A stretch of 64,000 nt of DNA, taken from contig NW_026732354.1 in assembly GCF_028476545.1 (NCBI RefSeq), positions 1 to 64,000 of the forward strand. The letters are read 5' to 3'. Below the pieces are notes generated by a model. That model did not search any database and was not told the origin of the DNA. It was given only the letters and a program-made list of their open reading frames with translations. The position numbers were made by a program, and so were the translations under genes. Each line of letters begins with the position of its first letter. Positions within the stretch are counted from its first letter, which is position 1. Positions 1-10,871 of this stretch are shown here, piece by piece. This DNA is from Physella acuta (Eukaryota > Mollusca > Gastropoda > Physidae).

Positions 1-354
1 TCCCTCTCCCCTCAACCCGGATAATTTAAGCACAACACCGGAAGTTTAAAATGTCGCCCAACACTCCATAGAGAAAAAAAAACGTGTTATTTCAATGGGG
101 TTGAGTTAACAGGATTTGTAGTGTTGGCTTGTGGGCAAGCATGTGATTCTAATTCCTCACCCACTCCTCCCGGTGCAAATATTTTGAAAGAAACCTCTAC
201 ATTGATTCATGATCCTGGTATATGAAAATAAATTTGAGTTATGAATCGATTGAGCTACATAAAAAGATGTACAATACAATACAAAGCAACTATTACACGA
301 AATTTCCATTTTTCGATTAAACACGAGAAGGACAATGTTTATGTGTGAATCATG
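1..354. other. No gene seen (probable serpin-1 intron)
   Basis: No recognisable exon, RNA gene or intact repeat. It lies upstream of an internal serpin exon, so it is probably intronic. Confidence 0.4.
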
Positions 355-551
355 TAGTGTTTCTTCCAGAGTTTTCTCTCGGGGGGGGGGGTGCACTTGA
401 TATTTTCGGGGGGGGGGGGGGGGGGCGGACACTGTCAAAAGTATATATTTTCTATATAAATTCCATTTTGTTCGTGGGGGGGGGGAGTCGGTATACTTTT
501 TTCGGGGGGTTAGCCGCCCCTCCCCCGAAGAGATGCCTGGAAGAAACTCTG
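355..551 (+). mobile_element. hAT-type MITE, family 1 (G-tract family)
   Basis: The left end resembles GTGTTTCTTCCAG and the right end is CTGGAAGAAACTCTG, forming terminal inverted repeats. The 8-bp word ATCATGTA flanks the right end and recurs at the left end, as expected for a hAT target-site duplication. The interior consists of long G homopolymers separated by short conserved modules (CACTTGA.ATTTTC, AAAGTATATATTTTCTATAT). There is no coding capacity. It lies in the probable serpin-1 intron. Confidence 0.8.
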
Positions 552-594
552 ATCATGTAAAACAGTGTGAGTTATAGTTGAAGAATATATCCAG

Positions 595-2628
595 GTGGAC
601 ATGATGCATTCGGCCATGACCATCAAATACAAGAAGGACGACGAGCTAAATGTCCAAGTGGCCGAACTGCCGTTCAAGGGAAAAAGGTTTGGTTTCTACA
701 TTGTACTGCCGGAGACAGCGGACGACATTTCAAGCCTGGGTGAGTGGGCTAAAATGTTAACAGAGCTATAGCAGTTTTACTAGAGACATTTCAAGCCTGG
801 GTGAGTGGGCTAAAATGTTAACAGAGTTATAGCAGTTTTACTAGAGACATTTCAAGCCTGGGTGAGTGGGCTAAAATGTTAACAGAGCTATAGCAGTTTT
901 ACTAGAGACATTTCAGGCCTGGGTGAGTGGGCTAAAATGTTAACAGAGCTATAGCAGTTTTACTAGAGACGACATTTCAAGCCTGGGTGAGTGGACTAAA
1001 ATGTTAACAGAGTTATAGCAGTTTTACTAGAGACGACATTTCAAGCCTGGGTGAGTGGACTAAAATGTTAACAGAGTTATAGCAGTTTTACTAGAGACGA
1101 CATTTCAAGCCTGGGTGAGTGGACTAAAATGTTAACAGAGTTATAGCAGTTTTACTAGAGACCACATTCCTTATCTCAGTGGGAAGCAGGATATTACCCC
1201 CTTCCACCTCGTCATCCTCCCCCGGACATTATCACCCCCCCCCCCCCCCCATTTGAGTGAAAGATCTAAAATTTGTAAACAAAACACTAATCGTAAAATC
1301 GGTAAACATTTGCACGCCCCTCTCTGTCACAGAATCTCTCCTGGAAACACCTGACAACGTAGATCGACTGTTCTCCGGGCTCAAGTCCCATTTGACTATA
1401 GTCAGCATCCCCAAGTTCAAGACCACGACGACCCTGGATTTAAAAAGAGATTTAATCAGTCTCGGCATGGTCAAGGCATTCAGTTCTGTCAGGGGCGTGG
1501 CTGACTTTTCAGGCATTAGAAGCAAAGGTGGGTTATAATCTAATCAAATATACTCCATAACCCCTGGAATGGCGTTTGGCCAGCTACGTTGCTTCCTTTA
1601 CTTAAACAGTGAACAATAAATTCCTTTAAGTGGGTTCAGATTTAATTTTGTTTTATTTCAAGATTACTTTTCAACCCTACCTTAACGAAATATTCCTTCC
1701 CTAACGCTTAAGTACACTTAACTGCCTGTTGATTTCTATATTCCAAGATCCTTTTCCCACCCCTTTTTTCCCTTAATCCTCCACTCTTTCTATTACAATC
1801 CCCAATATTCGAATATACAAACCCTTGTATATCCACCCCCTATTATTAGTGTTTCTTCCAGACTTTTTCTCCGGGGAGGGGGGGGGGGGGGGCACTTGAA
1901 ATTTTCGAGGAGATGCCTTGAAGAAACTCTGCCTATTATACTAAATTTTCACTCCTAGTATATTCCAAGATTTGAAACCACATTGTCCTAGATACTCACA
2001 CCCTATATGCCAAGATTAGAATAGAAACCTCATTGTCCTAGATACCCGCACCCTATATTGCGAAATTTCCTACCTCAATATTCCAAGTTTACTTCCTCCT
2101 CTGTTCCACTAACCATTGTGTTTCAATACCCCCCCCCCCTAAATACAATCCCCATTCTATATGTTTCAAGATCCCCACCCTCTATATTTATCTCCACACC
2201 GTACAGTCAGTTCCCTCCCCTGTATTCAAGAATCATTTTTCTCTATATTCCACTTCAACCCCTCCTGACTTTTCAATACCCCCACTCTCTCTATCACGGT
2301 CTCCATTCTCATATTTTAAGAACCCCCATCCCCATACAATTTCAGCGACGAATGATATATTCACAACCAATCTTTCTGTATTTTCCCACCCCCTCCCCCA
2401 CCCGCAGGCGACATCTACATCAGCGCTGTGATCCACAAAGCCAAGCTGAAAGTCACTGAGACGGGGACGGTGGCGGCAGCGACCACCGAACAAACACAGA
2501 CGCTATCCAAATCTGTTGACTCTGTGTCCCAGCCTTCATTGGAATTTGTCGCGGATCATCCTTTCCTCTACTTCCTCCGCGACAACAAATCCGGACAAAT
2601 TTTGTTCCAAGGAAAATTTTCCAATTGA
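595..2628 (+). CDS. Serpin (paralogue 1), 3'-terminal three exons
   Basis: Serine/cysteine protease inhibitor of the serpin fold; the 5' exons are outside the window. Exons are 595-739, 1333-1527 and 2408-2628 (TGA at 2626), with GT-AG junctions and phases 0, 1, 1 that keep one frame. The first encodes the central sheet ([19 protein letters not shown]). The second carries the serpin-typical VSIPKFK and ADFSGI motifs. The last holds the hinge [10 protein letters not shown], a long reactive-centre loop, and the closing [13 protein letters not shown] strand. The hinge is small-residue rich, as in inhibitory serpins. P1 is near the S-K at residues 16-18 after the hinge E, with a register uncertainty of one or two residues. 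The loop is about five residues longer than in alpha-1-antitrypsin. ATTAAA at about 2638 may be the poly(A) signal. It is paralogous and convergent to the serpin at 16066-23438. Secretion is expected by analogy, since that paralogue has a signal peptide. Confidence 0.93.
722..1163 (+). repeat. Minisatellite copying the serpin-1 splice donor (7 units of about 60-64 bp)
   Basis: The unit starts ACATTTCAAGCCTGG then GTGAGTGGG, so each unit repeats the last 18 or so exon bases plus the 5' splice site. The first unit is the real exon end at 739; six more follow in the intron. The last four are closer to each other (GACGACATTT variant), so the array grew in more than one step. The same array occurs in the paralogue at 18186-19003. 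Confidence 0.95.
1847..1931 (+). mobile_element. hAT-type MITE, family 1, short internal-deletion copy
   Basis: Ends TAGTGTTTCTTCCAG and GAAGAAACTCTG, flanked by a perfect 8-bp duplication CCTATTAT on both sides. Only one G tract and the CACTTGAAATTTTCG module remain inside. It sits in the last intron of serpin-1. Confidence 0.85.
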
Positions 2629-2696
2629 AAAGGCCCAATTAAAACTAGAATTGCCTTGAACTTTATGTTATTTTCTTTTTTATAATTACTATATGC

Positions 2697-2699
<3 letters not shown>

Positions 2700-2790
<91 letters not shown>
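2700..2790. repeat. (TA)n microsatellite
   Basis: About 85 bp of uninterrupted TA directly left of the fold-back element that begins near 2793. Confidence 0.97.
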
Positions 2791-2792
<2 letters not shown>

Positions 2793-2794
<2 letters not shown>

Positions 2795-4528
2795 GGTGCG
2801 CGGACCTTTGACCACAGGTGCGTTGACCATAGGGGGTTTGACCATAGGTGGTTTGACCACAGCGGGGCTTTGTCCATAGGGGGTTTGACCACAGGTGTTT
2901 TTTCAGCAGAAGGTCTTCTTTGATCACAGGTGGTTGTCAACGGGTGTTTGATCGGTGAACGGAAAAAAAGTCACAGAAAAAAAAACACAGAAAAAAAGTC
3001 ACGGAAAAAAGTCACAATAGAAAAATTTTATCGGAAAAAAAGTCACAGAAATAAAGTCACAGAAAAAAAGTCACACAAATCTTTTTAGAAATATTTTGAT
3101 TTATTTGTTAAGAATTGTAAAATTGTGTATGTTTATTGTTGTGGGTTGTATTTTTTATAGCTTAAATTATTTATAGACGATAAAAGCATTATGATTTATA
3201 AAAATTGTAAGTAAAAATACTCTAAGATAATTTACACAACAATCTTAGCTTTTGTTACGTTTTAGTTACATACGCGGTAGAAAAGTTAACTATAAAAGAA
3301 ATTTAGGCACATCATTGTGTTTTGCATAGGTTTTGCCGTAGGCTATTTTATGGTCGGCCTCTCCTCAGTCGGCATTGTCCGAACATATTTTGTGTTGTTG
3401 ACGTTTTGTGTCAATGACAGCCTTTGAACATTGTCGGCTCTCTGTTTTGATCCTAAGTTTTGTTATGTAATGAGCGTGATAAATGTGGGCAGTAAAGGTG
3501 GTTGAACTAAGCATAACTATTGTTGCGATGAGTTGAGGGCAGTAATTCAGATGACCTTACCATTTCACGGTAATTTGATTTTAAAAAAAACACGATGAAA
3601 ACCGTGGACATTCTATTAAATGCTATAAATATTATGTTTAACATAATTACAATCTACATAATTCATACTAAATATTTTTAGATGAATTATAAAAATTACT
3701 ATACGTATACAACCTACACACATTACATTACATTTAATTAATCCTAAGTTAATTTGCACTCTCTGTATATTTAATACATAAAAGTATTAACAAATCCCAT
3801 GCAAATATATATTTGTGACTTTTTTTTTCCTGTGACTTTTTTTCCTGTGACTTTTTTTCTGTGTTTTTTTTTTCCTGTGTTTTTTTTCTTTTTCCTGTGA
3901 CTTTTTTTCCTACAATCGTTTGATCACGCTGTTTTCGGCTTTGACTACAGGTGTTTTGTCCACATAGGTTCTTTGACCACAGGTGGTTCGTCCAATGCTG
4001 GCGTTTGATAACAAGCGCTTTGTCCGTATATGGTAAGGATTAATTTTAATAGTTGTGTAATTATATTTTAAATTGCGGCAGGATGTAAAAATATGTTAAT
4101 TCCTCTGACATTTAGTTAACAATACAAGTATTAGTTCTTTGACTTTACTGTTGGCATATTTTTTTATCCTTCATATATGCTATGTATTTTCAAGTACATC
4201 TGCATTATTTTTTGTGAAACTTGCTGTATGTCGCATTATTTGTGTTCCACTTATATTTAAAATAAATCTATGAGGCCTAGTACTACTAGTACCAGCCATT
4301 ATGTGGAGACTAAAATAGTGTTTTAGACTTTTTTTTAGTACATGTTTATTTCTATTATTTAGCTCTCAGGAAACATGTATGAAATCGTATTAATTGTATC
4401 ACAAATTAAAAATTTCTACTTTAAAATCGAAATATTATGGTTAACACCCCTCTGTGGTCAAAGCTCGGTTATGGTCAAAGCCCCGCTGTGGTCAAACCCC
4501 CTATGGTCAAAAAGCACCTAGGACCATA
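2793..4528. mobile_element. Fold-back element with short tandem repeats in its inverted arms
   Basis: The left end (from TATGGTGCGCGGACC) runs into a tandem array of TTTGACCACAGGTG-like words up to about 2950. The right end (4437-4528) carries the same words inverted, ending GGACCATA. Inside lies a second pair of inverted arrays: GTCACAGAAAAAAA at 2965-3075 and its complement at 3815-3915. A further TTTGACC array, in plus orientation, sits at 3920-4035. No open reading frame is convincing, so it is non-autonomous. It sits between TA-rich flanks, which may be the target. The superfamily is unknown. Confidence 0.7.
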
Positions 4529-5470
4529 TATATACATACAGATGTGTCATCTAGGTCTTTGTGCTAATATTTCTCTTTACGCATTTATCGTTGTGCTCAT
4601 TTTTCTGTTTGCGCATCTTTCTTGGAACCTTGTACTACACATCGTTTATTAGAAGTTCTTTTTTAAATACTTGCTTGTTGGTTTTATGCACGTTTATTTA
4701 TTTACATAGGTGAGACTATTTTGTAATCACTAAGTTTTCCTAATCCTAGTGATGGCATTCTACACCTTTTTTGAGACACACATCAAACACAATTGAAACT
4801 TATAATGAAATCACAACAAAAATCTTAAATGTTATTTATTTAACGTGTCTAACGGCTTTGACTAAGTCATGGGTACTTGGAAAGTTGTGTCATTTTTTTA
4901 AAACGCGGGTTATTAATACAACTCCCGACATCACTACAGTGAGACATGTCCGCATGTCGTGCTTTTTATGTGGAAATATTTCAAAGTTGAGTGCGGAAAG
5001 CTGTCACACCTTTTGGTCAGATATCACACAAAAACACACACACAAAGACCAATGAAATGTATATAAAATTTTATTTACTAATAACAACCCCATCAGCATA
5101 CATGTTTTATTTACATTAGTATATAAAGTGTCATGGTCATATTTATCTGTCAAAGCATTATATGTTATGGGGAGATGTCACATTGTCTGACTGTACTAGT
5201 CTGTACTGTAAGAAAGTGCGTTTCTGTGTTGGGTGTATGTATAAATCCCTGTGTTGAATGCCCTGAAACCTGTATTTGTTACATCACCCGGTTCTTTTGT
5301 TGTGGACCTGAAATGAATCTTTGGTCGATGGTTTACAATAGTCTCCGGAACAGTGGTAAGTTCTACTACATAAAGATAATAGATATCATCCCATCCACTC
5401 CACCTAACTTAAACAACCCCGGTATTCTCTTCTCATAAACTTTCCTATCCCTAAACCCCTGACAATCAAT
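4529..5470. other. Gene-poor stretch with a distant direct repeat
   Basis: No gene recognised. A roughly 90-bp block at 4875-4965 (core AAAGTTGTGTCATTTTTTT) recurs in the same orientation at about 5775-5865 inside the neighbouring fossil element. The left part of this stretch may therefore belong to the same element. Confidence 0.5.
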
Positions 5471-8060
5471 AGCTACCGTGCCTTTGCCGCTGATAAATTG
5501 GGGTCTTTAAGAAGGGAACCATTAGTCGTAAATGTCAAAAAACTCGTGTTGTAGTCCGGGTCTAACGGCTTTAAACAAGTCATCGGTGCACGCTAAGTAT
5601 AGACTGTCGGTATCCATCTCGCAGAGCTGAAAGTCGGTCCTATATCTGTCTATAAAGTCATAAAACTCTAACTACTAACATCCGTAGTTTCGCGTATTGA
5701 TAGACGAAAAAACCTATCTGTAGAGGAAGATACCAATCTATCTTTTTTTTTTAGCATTTCTACCTCGACAGTCTCGGAAAGTTGTGTCATTTTTTTAAAA
5801 CGCGGGTTATTAATGCCCGACATCACTATCACTACAGTAAGTCATGTCCGCATGTCGTGTTTTAACCGTTAAAGTTTTACCGTATGCCGGTCATTTCTAC
5901 GACTTTAACGTCAACACTATCGGCCAGGTACTTCGTAATTTCGGTTGTCTTTTCAAATAACTCAGTCAAGGGTCTATTACTTACGGGATTTACAGTTCTA
6001 CCTTTAGTTAATGGGCAGTCAGTGTGTCAGTGTAAGAGGCAGCCACGGAACTGATAAACAGTTCGACACTGCGCGTCCCACCCGTCTAATCTTATGTCTG
6101 GATCCTAAACTAACTTCACCACCGTTAAACGCCGTTTTCAAAGTTACGTCCTTTGTTCCCCATAATGATTATCTCTACGCGGTCTAAACCCATCCTCACT
6201 ATTTCTAATAATCGGAAATCCTGTCGGCATTTTTTTTGCATAAGAGACCATAAATAAAGCGCATTCGCGTCGTACCCCTTAATCGCCTCTACCACCTTAT
6301 TGCTATTCCCCCTTAGGGGCAATCCATTTATGACGTCCACAAAAGTCATTTTTCGGACCCCCCCCCCCTCCCCCCGCGTGTGGACGTTATAAATGGATGA
6401 CCCCAGATGAAAGTTTCACCCTTTTCGTGATGTCTATGAAAAGTTATGGAGAGGAACCCTACGATATTATTTCTTATTGTTGTATGTATATTGTAACTCC
6501 GACTCGCGTTCAGAAAACAAAGAAAAAGATAAGTCTTCGGGAAGTGTTTTAAATTTAAATAGGTATTTTAATGTTACCCCGGGGACAGAAATCGCGTCTT
6601 TGAAAATATCAACTTCAACCCCTACATTTTTGTAAAAGTACTAAAAGTTAGTTTGGTGCACGAGCGCCTCGATAAACGGTTTAACGTCAATATTATTATA
6701 CCATATGAGAAAATCTTTAAGTTCCCTTCCCGTTCTCTACCCAAATTTGACTACACGCTGCCTACTCCTCGTCCGAAATGTTAAAAAATTTAATGTTGAA
6801 TAAAAGGCCGAATGTGGAGGTAAACGCGTTTCGTCTAAGACGGCTAAATTTTTTACATATTCGTACGGAAAAAATCCTTTGGTCCCTTTAACTTTAACAT
6901 TATACGCGGCGAGGTATTTACTATAGCTAAACCCAGGTCAGAGGCGTAGCGACCCTTCCCGGCGCCCAGGGACAAACTTTTCGATTTGCACCCCCCTCAA
7001 CCGTTCAATTTATTTTTCCAACCCATTTTGGCGCCCCCTAAGGTCGGCGCCCGGGGACGTAAGTCGTCCCCCCCCCCCCTACTGACCCGGGTGCTAGATA
7101 ATTAACTATATCTAAGAACTTTAATTTATTTGTTGAAATACGCATGAAATTATTATTTCTTTTAACTACATTTTAAAAAGGTGTTTATCTTCTTCTAATT
7201 TTTCATTATCATTACAAATAGGTCCCTCTTCTCCTAACCCTTCTGTTTTAGAATAAGCTAAAAAAATATTGTATGAAATACGGTTTAACGAGATTAATAT
7301 CATATTTTCCTGAATTAAACACTATAACCGGCATTTGTCTCAAATACTATTCTAACCTAGCAAACCCTTCCTCGTTAGATTTATCATTGCTACCCCTAGC
7401 TTGAGGTGGAAATCGTTCCCTTATTTGATTAAAAATAGGCTCGAACTGTTTTCTCAAAATGCCATAAGCTGCCTCGGAGATTGTATGGAGTCTGTCACTA
7501 ATTCTTGGGGGACCCCAATCGAAATAAAACAGATGGGTTCTAAGAACCCATCTACGTTTGCAGCAATCGAGCAAAACAAAGGCACGTGTTTGGCTACACT
7601 CGTTGTAGAACTACCTAACGCGGGTATGTCAGTATGATCGAAATAACATTCAAAATCATACGTCGCGTGGAAGGGGTAAACAAAGTTACCATCTACATCT
7701 ACCCCATACGATGCTAAAAATTCCCAAATTGTTTTCTGTGTATGATAAACTCCCCCCCCCCCCCCCATACCTATCTACGGGTTCGCCCCCATTACACCCT
7801 TTCGCGTGTCTGTTAAACTGCAAAACTGTGGGCCATAACTTGTTACACGGAACACGCGAAAGAGTGCCCCGCCCCATCTATATTATTAATGTACATAAAA
7901 TGGGTATTAAAAAATAAAAGATACATCGTCTCCCTGAATCTATCACTACTTCTAAGTTTGGGACAAAGGCCTTGGTTTTCATTAAATTCAAAAATGTCAA
8001 TATTTAAACTAAAACTTAGTAAAACAACACTCTAAGAGGGAGATTTCGACTAACCCCACT
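5470..8060 (-). mobile_element. Fossil of a large DNA element with a family-B DNA polymerase (Polinton/Maverick-like)
   Basis: Minus-strand fragments read as one degraded type-B DNA polymerase of the protein-primed sort. In order along the minus strand there are an N-terminal Cys/His segment (7.8-7.9 kb), an exonuclease-like segment with ATYDFECYF (about 7.7 kb), a palm segment with YDANALYLW (about 6.3 kb), and the metal-binding motif MDTDSLY (about 5.6 kb). This type is known from Polintons/Mavericks and related virus-like elements. The copy is clearly broken, with several breaks, and old. No capsid gene, integrase or terminal repeats were recognised, so the family assignment is provisional. 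A hAT MITE inserted later at 6939-7084. Confidence 0.65.
6939..7084 (+). mobile_element. hAT-type MITE, family 2 (CAGAGGCGTAGCGA)
   Basis: Starts CAGAGGCGTAGCGACCCTTC and ends near CTACTG. Flanks ACCCAGGT and ACCCGGGT are an 8-bp target duplication with one mismatch. Internal modules include GGCGCCC and CCCATTTTGGCGCCCCCTAA. Inserted into the DNA-polymerase fossil, so it is younger than that element. Confidence 0.85.
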
Positions 8061-9059
8061 AAAATTATTCAAGGTCTCGAGACCTTGATGTTCTTGCCAC
8101 TGTCTCGCGAGATTTAGTGTTGCTTTTCTAAGATCCCTTGTGGATGAATGGTTATGTGTGGCTAAACATCTAAAAAAAAACAAATTGTCTGTGTAGGGTT
8201 TTGAATTTGAATCATGTTGTAAAACGTTAATGGCGTGATTATGTTTGATAAAATCGTGAACGTCTGTGAGAAGGAAGCCTATGAGATATTCGTTGAGGTG
8301 ATAGAGATAAAAGGTGGTGGCTGGTATGACCTCTACCGCATGTTTAGTATTTGGGCTAGTGTGTTGTTTAGAATGTCTGCCTTGTTTAAGTGTTCTAAAA
8401 AATATTTAAAATCTTGCCTATTGTTAATTAATTTAGAACCCCAAGGACGAATGCATTGTTATTACTCGTAAGAAGCAATATTCCCCTATCGCTTTGTTTT
8501 AATATGGTGTGATGACTAGTTGATATTGAATCGTTTAGTTTGTGGTAAAAATGGTGTCTACAAGTTTTGCATCCCAGTCTGTTGGAAGTGCCTATTGGGC
8601 TGTGAAAAAATTGAATGTGGATAAATGTTTGCCTGTATGGCGTGCCAATTGTCAATGCATATGTTTTGTAGTTCCCGATGCTATACCTATAGATGACCTA
8701 AGGGAAGATGTGGTAGACCTGCATTTAGACGACATAAATGAAATAGACTTACAGTTAGGTATAGCATTGGTGTCTAAATGAAGGTTACTGGCGTTGTGAG
8801 GTGTCTTTACTTGTTTTTGTTTGATGTCGTCATATGTGTATTGTAGCTAGATGTACGGACTGTTTGTCAGTGTCAGTCGCTAATGTGGGTTGTTCGGTTT
8901 GTCTGTCGGTTGCTGATGAGGTGGTTGCTGATGAGATTTGTTGTGCGCTATGCTATAGTGTCTTGTTAAATTATCTAGCCTTGTGAATACGTCACAGGTA
9001 TGTTGCAAAATTTGAAAGGTACTTCCATGCAAATGTTTTAATAGTAGCAAATTTTATCC
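8061..9059. other. No recognised gene; possible flank of the polymerase fossil
   Basis: Two short plus-strand reading frames (8235-8471 and 8542-8781; the second ends in an acidic segment DLREDVVDLHLDDINEIDL) have no recognised motif. They may be remnants of the neighbouring fossil element or chance frames. No RNA gene or repeat structure seen. Confidence 0.4.
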
Positions 9060-9785
9060 TTGGGTTAAAAACTTATAAAAAACCCACCAGCCCTTCTTTG
9101 AACTGGTCTATATGAAGTTCGTTTGCTTGCAGTTCAGTGACCTCCAGCTGCAGTTAATCTGGGCAACTGGCCACATTTGCTTAAAATGGGTTTTTGAAAG
9201 TCTCACTTTTTCTGTCTAACCCTAATAGTTGAGCCCATGTGACTTTAAGAAATTCACTATCTTCAACACAGGATTCAGTACACTGCTTATTTCCACATAT
9301 TAAGCACACAAAGCTTGCTCATGAATAACACAGTGCAGGAACATTGGTTGTAAAATGTGTTTCTCATTACACATTTGATTAACTTGTCCAACCAAGCCTT
9401 TCTTTATTCCACTCAAGCTCTTTCTTCCATCAACAGTCAGATAACTGAGGTTAATCCAGTCCAAGCAATAATCAGCAAATGTTTGAATATGTCCTCTCAG
9501 GTAACAGTGCCAGCTCTTGTGTTATGTTCATGTCTTCATCCATTGCAATTGAAAAATTGCTGAACTTGCTTGCATTTTTTTGCTATTTGAGTCACAATGT
9601 TTTCACCAATGTAGCAGGCAGTGGTATTTGTACCCAAAGCTATATTTTAAAATTGTTTTGAATTTTCTGGGCAGAGTTCCTCAGCTACCTCCAAAAAAGA
9701 TTTTTATCCGTGGACAAAAAGATCACAGCGGGCCGTATGAGAGGACCTCACATTTGGCCAGCGGGCCGTAGTTTGGAGAGCCCTG
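9060..9785 (-). mobile_element. hAT transposon relic (GTF2IRD2/FAM200-like transposase fragment)
   Basis: The right edge, read on the minus strand, starts CAGGGCTCTCCAAACTACGG followed by a CCCGCTGGCC segment. That terminus is typical of hAT elements. Minus-strand reading frames inside give fragments such as FLHCVIHEQALCA and VLKIVNFLKSHGLN, matching the transposase family that also gave rise to GTF2IRD2 and FAM200 proteins. The frame is interrupted repeatedly and no complete transposase remains. The element abuts, and probably truncated, the RPS4-like exon on its right. Confidence 0.8.
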
Positions 9786-9843
9786 ATCTACATCAGTCTC
9801 ATTCTAAAAGTTCATCGAATTAATCACATGCATGGATTGGTCC

Positions 9844-10149
9844 ATATGGTCCCAAAACGTCCCAAGTTATGTCCACCAGTGATCATCACAAGATTGCCTG
9901 GTTTTCAATAAAAATAGGATCATTAGGAAATTATTTAAATGGATAATTCTACTTACAAACCTTTAAAGAAATATAACTACCTGAATCAAACTTAATGAAC
10001 TCCATTTTGCCAGCAGCAATGTTAACCGCAATAGTGTCATTGACTTTAACCAATGGATCAGGGTAGCGAATAGTTCTGCCATCATGAGTAGTTATGTAAG
10101 GTACATTCTTGGGGCCAGTAGCAGTTTCACGGACACGGCAAAGTTTGTA
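9844..10149 (-). pseudogene. RPS4: Partial ribosomal protein S4 (RPS4) gene copy, two exons
   Basis: Two minus-strand exons are recognisable. Exon 10149-9981 (169 bp) has good junctions (TTTTTCAG acceptor, CAG/GTAGTT donor) and encodes part of the eS4 core with [20 protein letters not shown] and FIKFDSG. The next, 9897 to about 9844, continues in phase with NLVMITGGHNLGRFGTI, then loses similarity just before the hAT relic. Neither the first exons nor the last part of eS4 is seen here; the upstream side is filled by a transposon from 10947. Introns are present, so this is not a processed copy. It looks like a truncated segmental duplicate, or a real gene broken up by insertions. eS4 is a small-subunit ribosomal protein. 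Confidence 0.85.
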
Positions 10150-10217
10150 CTGAAAAACATGCACTTATTTGTTAGGTCTAGCTACAATAATATCATAAGC
10201 AGAATCAAATTTAAGTC

Positions 10218-10349
10218 AAATGTATTCAACATTTTGTATGCAATATTAAAGAAGTAAATAATCTGCGACCGTCTGTTGAATTTATTATAGCCTTAATTTT
10301 GACCACATCACCTATGTATATACACGTAACATGGCTTCGATTAAGGCAA
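10218..10349 (-). ncRNA. H/ACA-box snoRNA copy 1, in the RPS4-like intron
   Basis: Read on the minus strand from about 10349. A 5' hairpin has a perfect lower stem GCCTTAAT/ATTAAGGC (10340-10347 with 10290-10297), an internal loop CGAAG/TCAAA, and a 9-bp upper stem CCATGTTAC/GTGATGTGG. An H box follows directly (ATAATA, matching ANANNA; 10284-10289). A 3' hairpin has lower stem ATTCAACA/TGTTGAAT (10274-10281 with 10224-10231). Then comes ACA, exactly three bases before the presumed 3' end. This is the complete two-hairpin-hinge-tail layout of a pseudouridylation guide at about 132 nt. Intronic placement in a ribosomal-protein gene on the same strand is the usual animal arrangement. The target was not determined. 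Confidence 0.85.
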
Positions 10350-10741
10350 TTTATTTTAAATCAACATTTAGGGCAAAGCGATTTTGCCATTATTGTTAAA
10401 GTGATATTCTAAATCCATAAAAAACATTACTAGGTTGCCCAGAGTATTTTTCTGATCAGTGAAAGTCAATATATATCACATTTATTGTCCAGGCATTAAA
10501 AAAACATTTTCACTAATGTTTGGATCAAAACAATGGCATAATTTCAGTTAATAGACCACATAAAAAAAATCTGACAGTCAATTTTTGAAAAACTGTTACT
10601 GTTAAAATAGTATTTTCACAAACTAAAAAAGTATTTTAAAATATTTATTGCATAACAAACCTAATAATATAACTTTACATTATTTTACTTTTTATTAAAA
10701 TAATAGATTGTAACAACAATGTGATTATAGTTTTAAGTGAA

Positions 10742-10871
10742 AAATGTTCCATCATTTTGTATGCAGAAGTATATAGCTAATAATCTGCGACCGTCTGATG
10801 ATATTGTTATAGCCTAAATTTTGACCACATAAACTTATTAAATTTAAGCAACATGGCTTCGATTAAGGCAA
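10742..10871 (-). ncRNA. H/ACA-box snoRNA copy 2, paralogue of copy 1
   Basis: Same architecture as copy 1: 5' stem GCCTTAAT/ATTTAGGC with one mismatch (10862-10869 with 10812-10819), H box ATAACA (near 10806-10811), 3' stem ATCATCA/TGATGGA, and ACATTT at 10742-10747. The sequence AGACGGTCGCAGATTA, which covers the left side of the 3' pseudouridylation pocket, is identical in both copies. The stems of the 3' hairpin changed on both sides (TTCAACA/TGTTGAA against ATCATCA/TGATGGA). Such compensatory change supports a real RNA structure. Confidence 0.82.

Noticed and set aside
722-1163. CRISPR-like array of ~61-bp repeats
   Set aside because: Eukaryotic context, no distinct spacers; units are near-identical throughout and copy a splice junction.
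2693-2923. Ile/Tyr-repeat frames at the TA microsatellites (also 24 kb and 58.6 kb)
   Set aside because: Pure translation of (TA)n.
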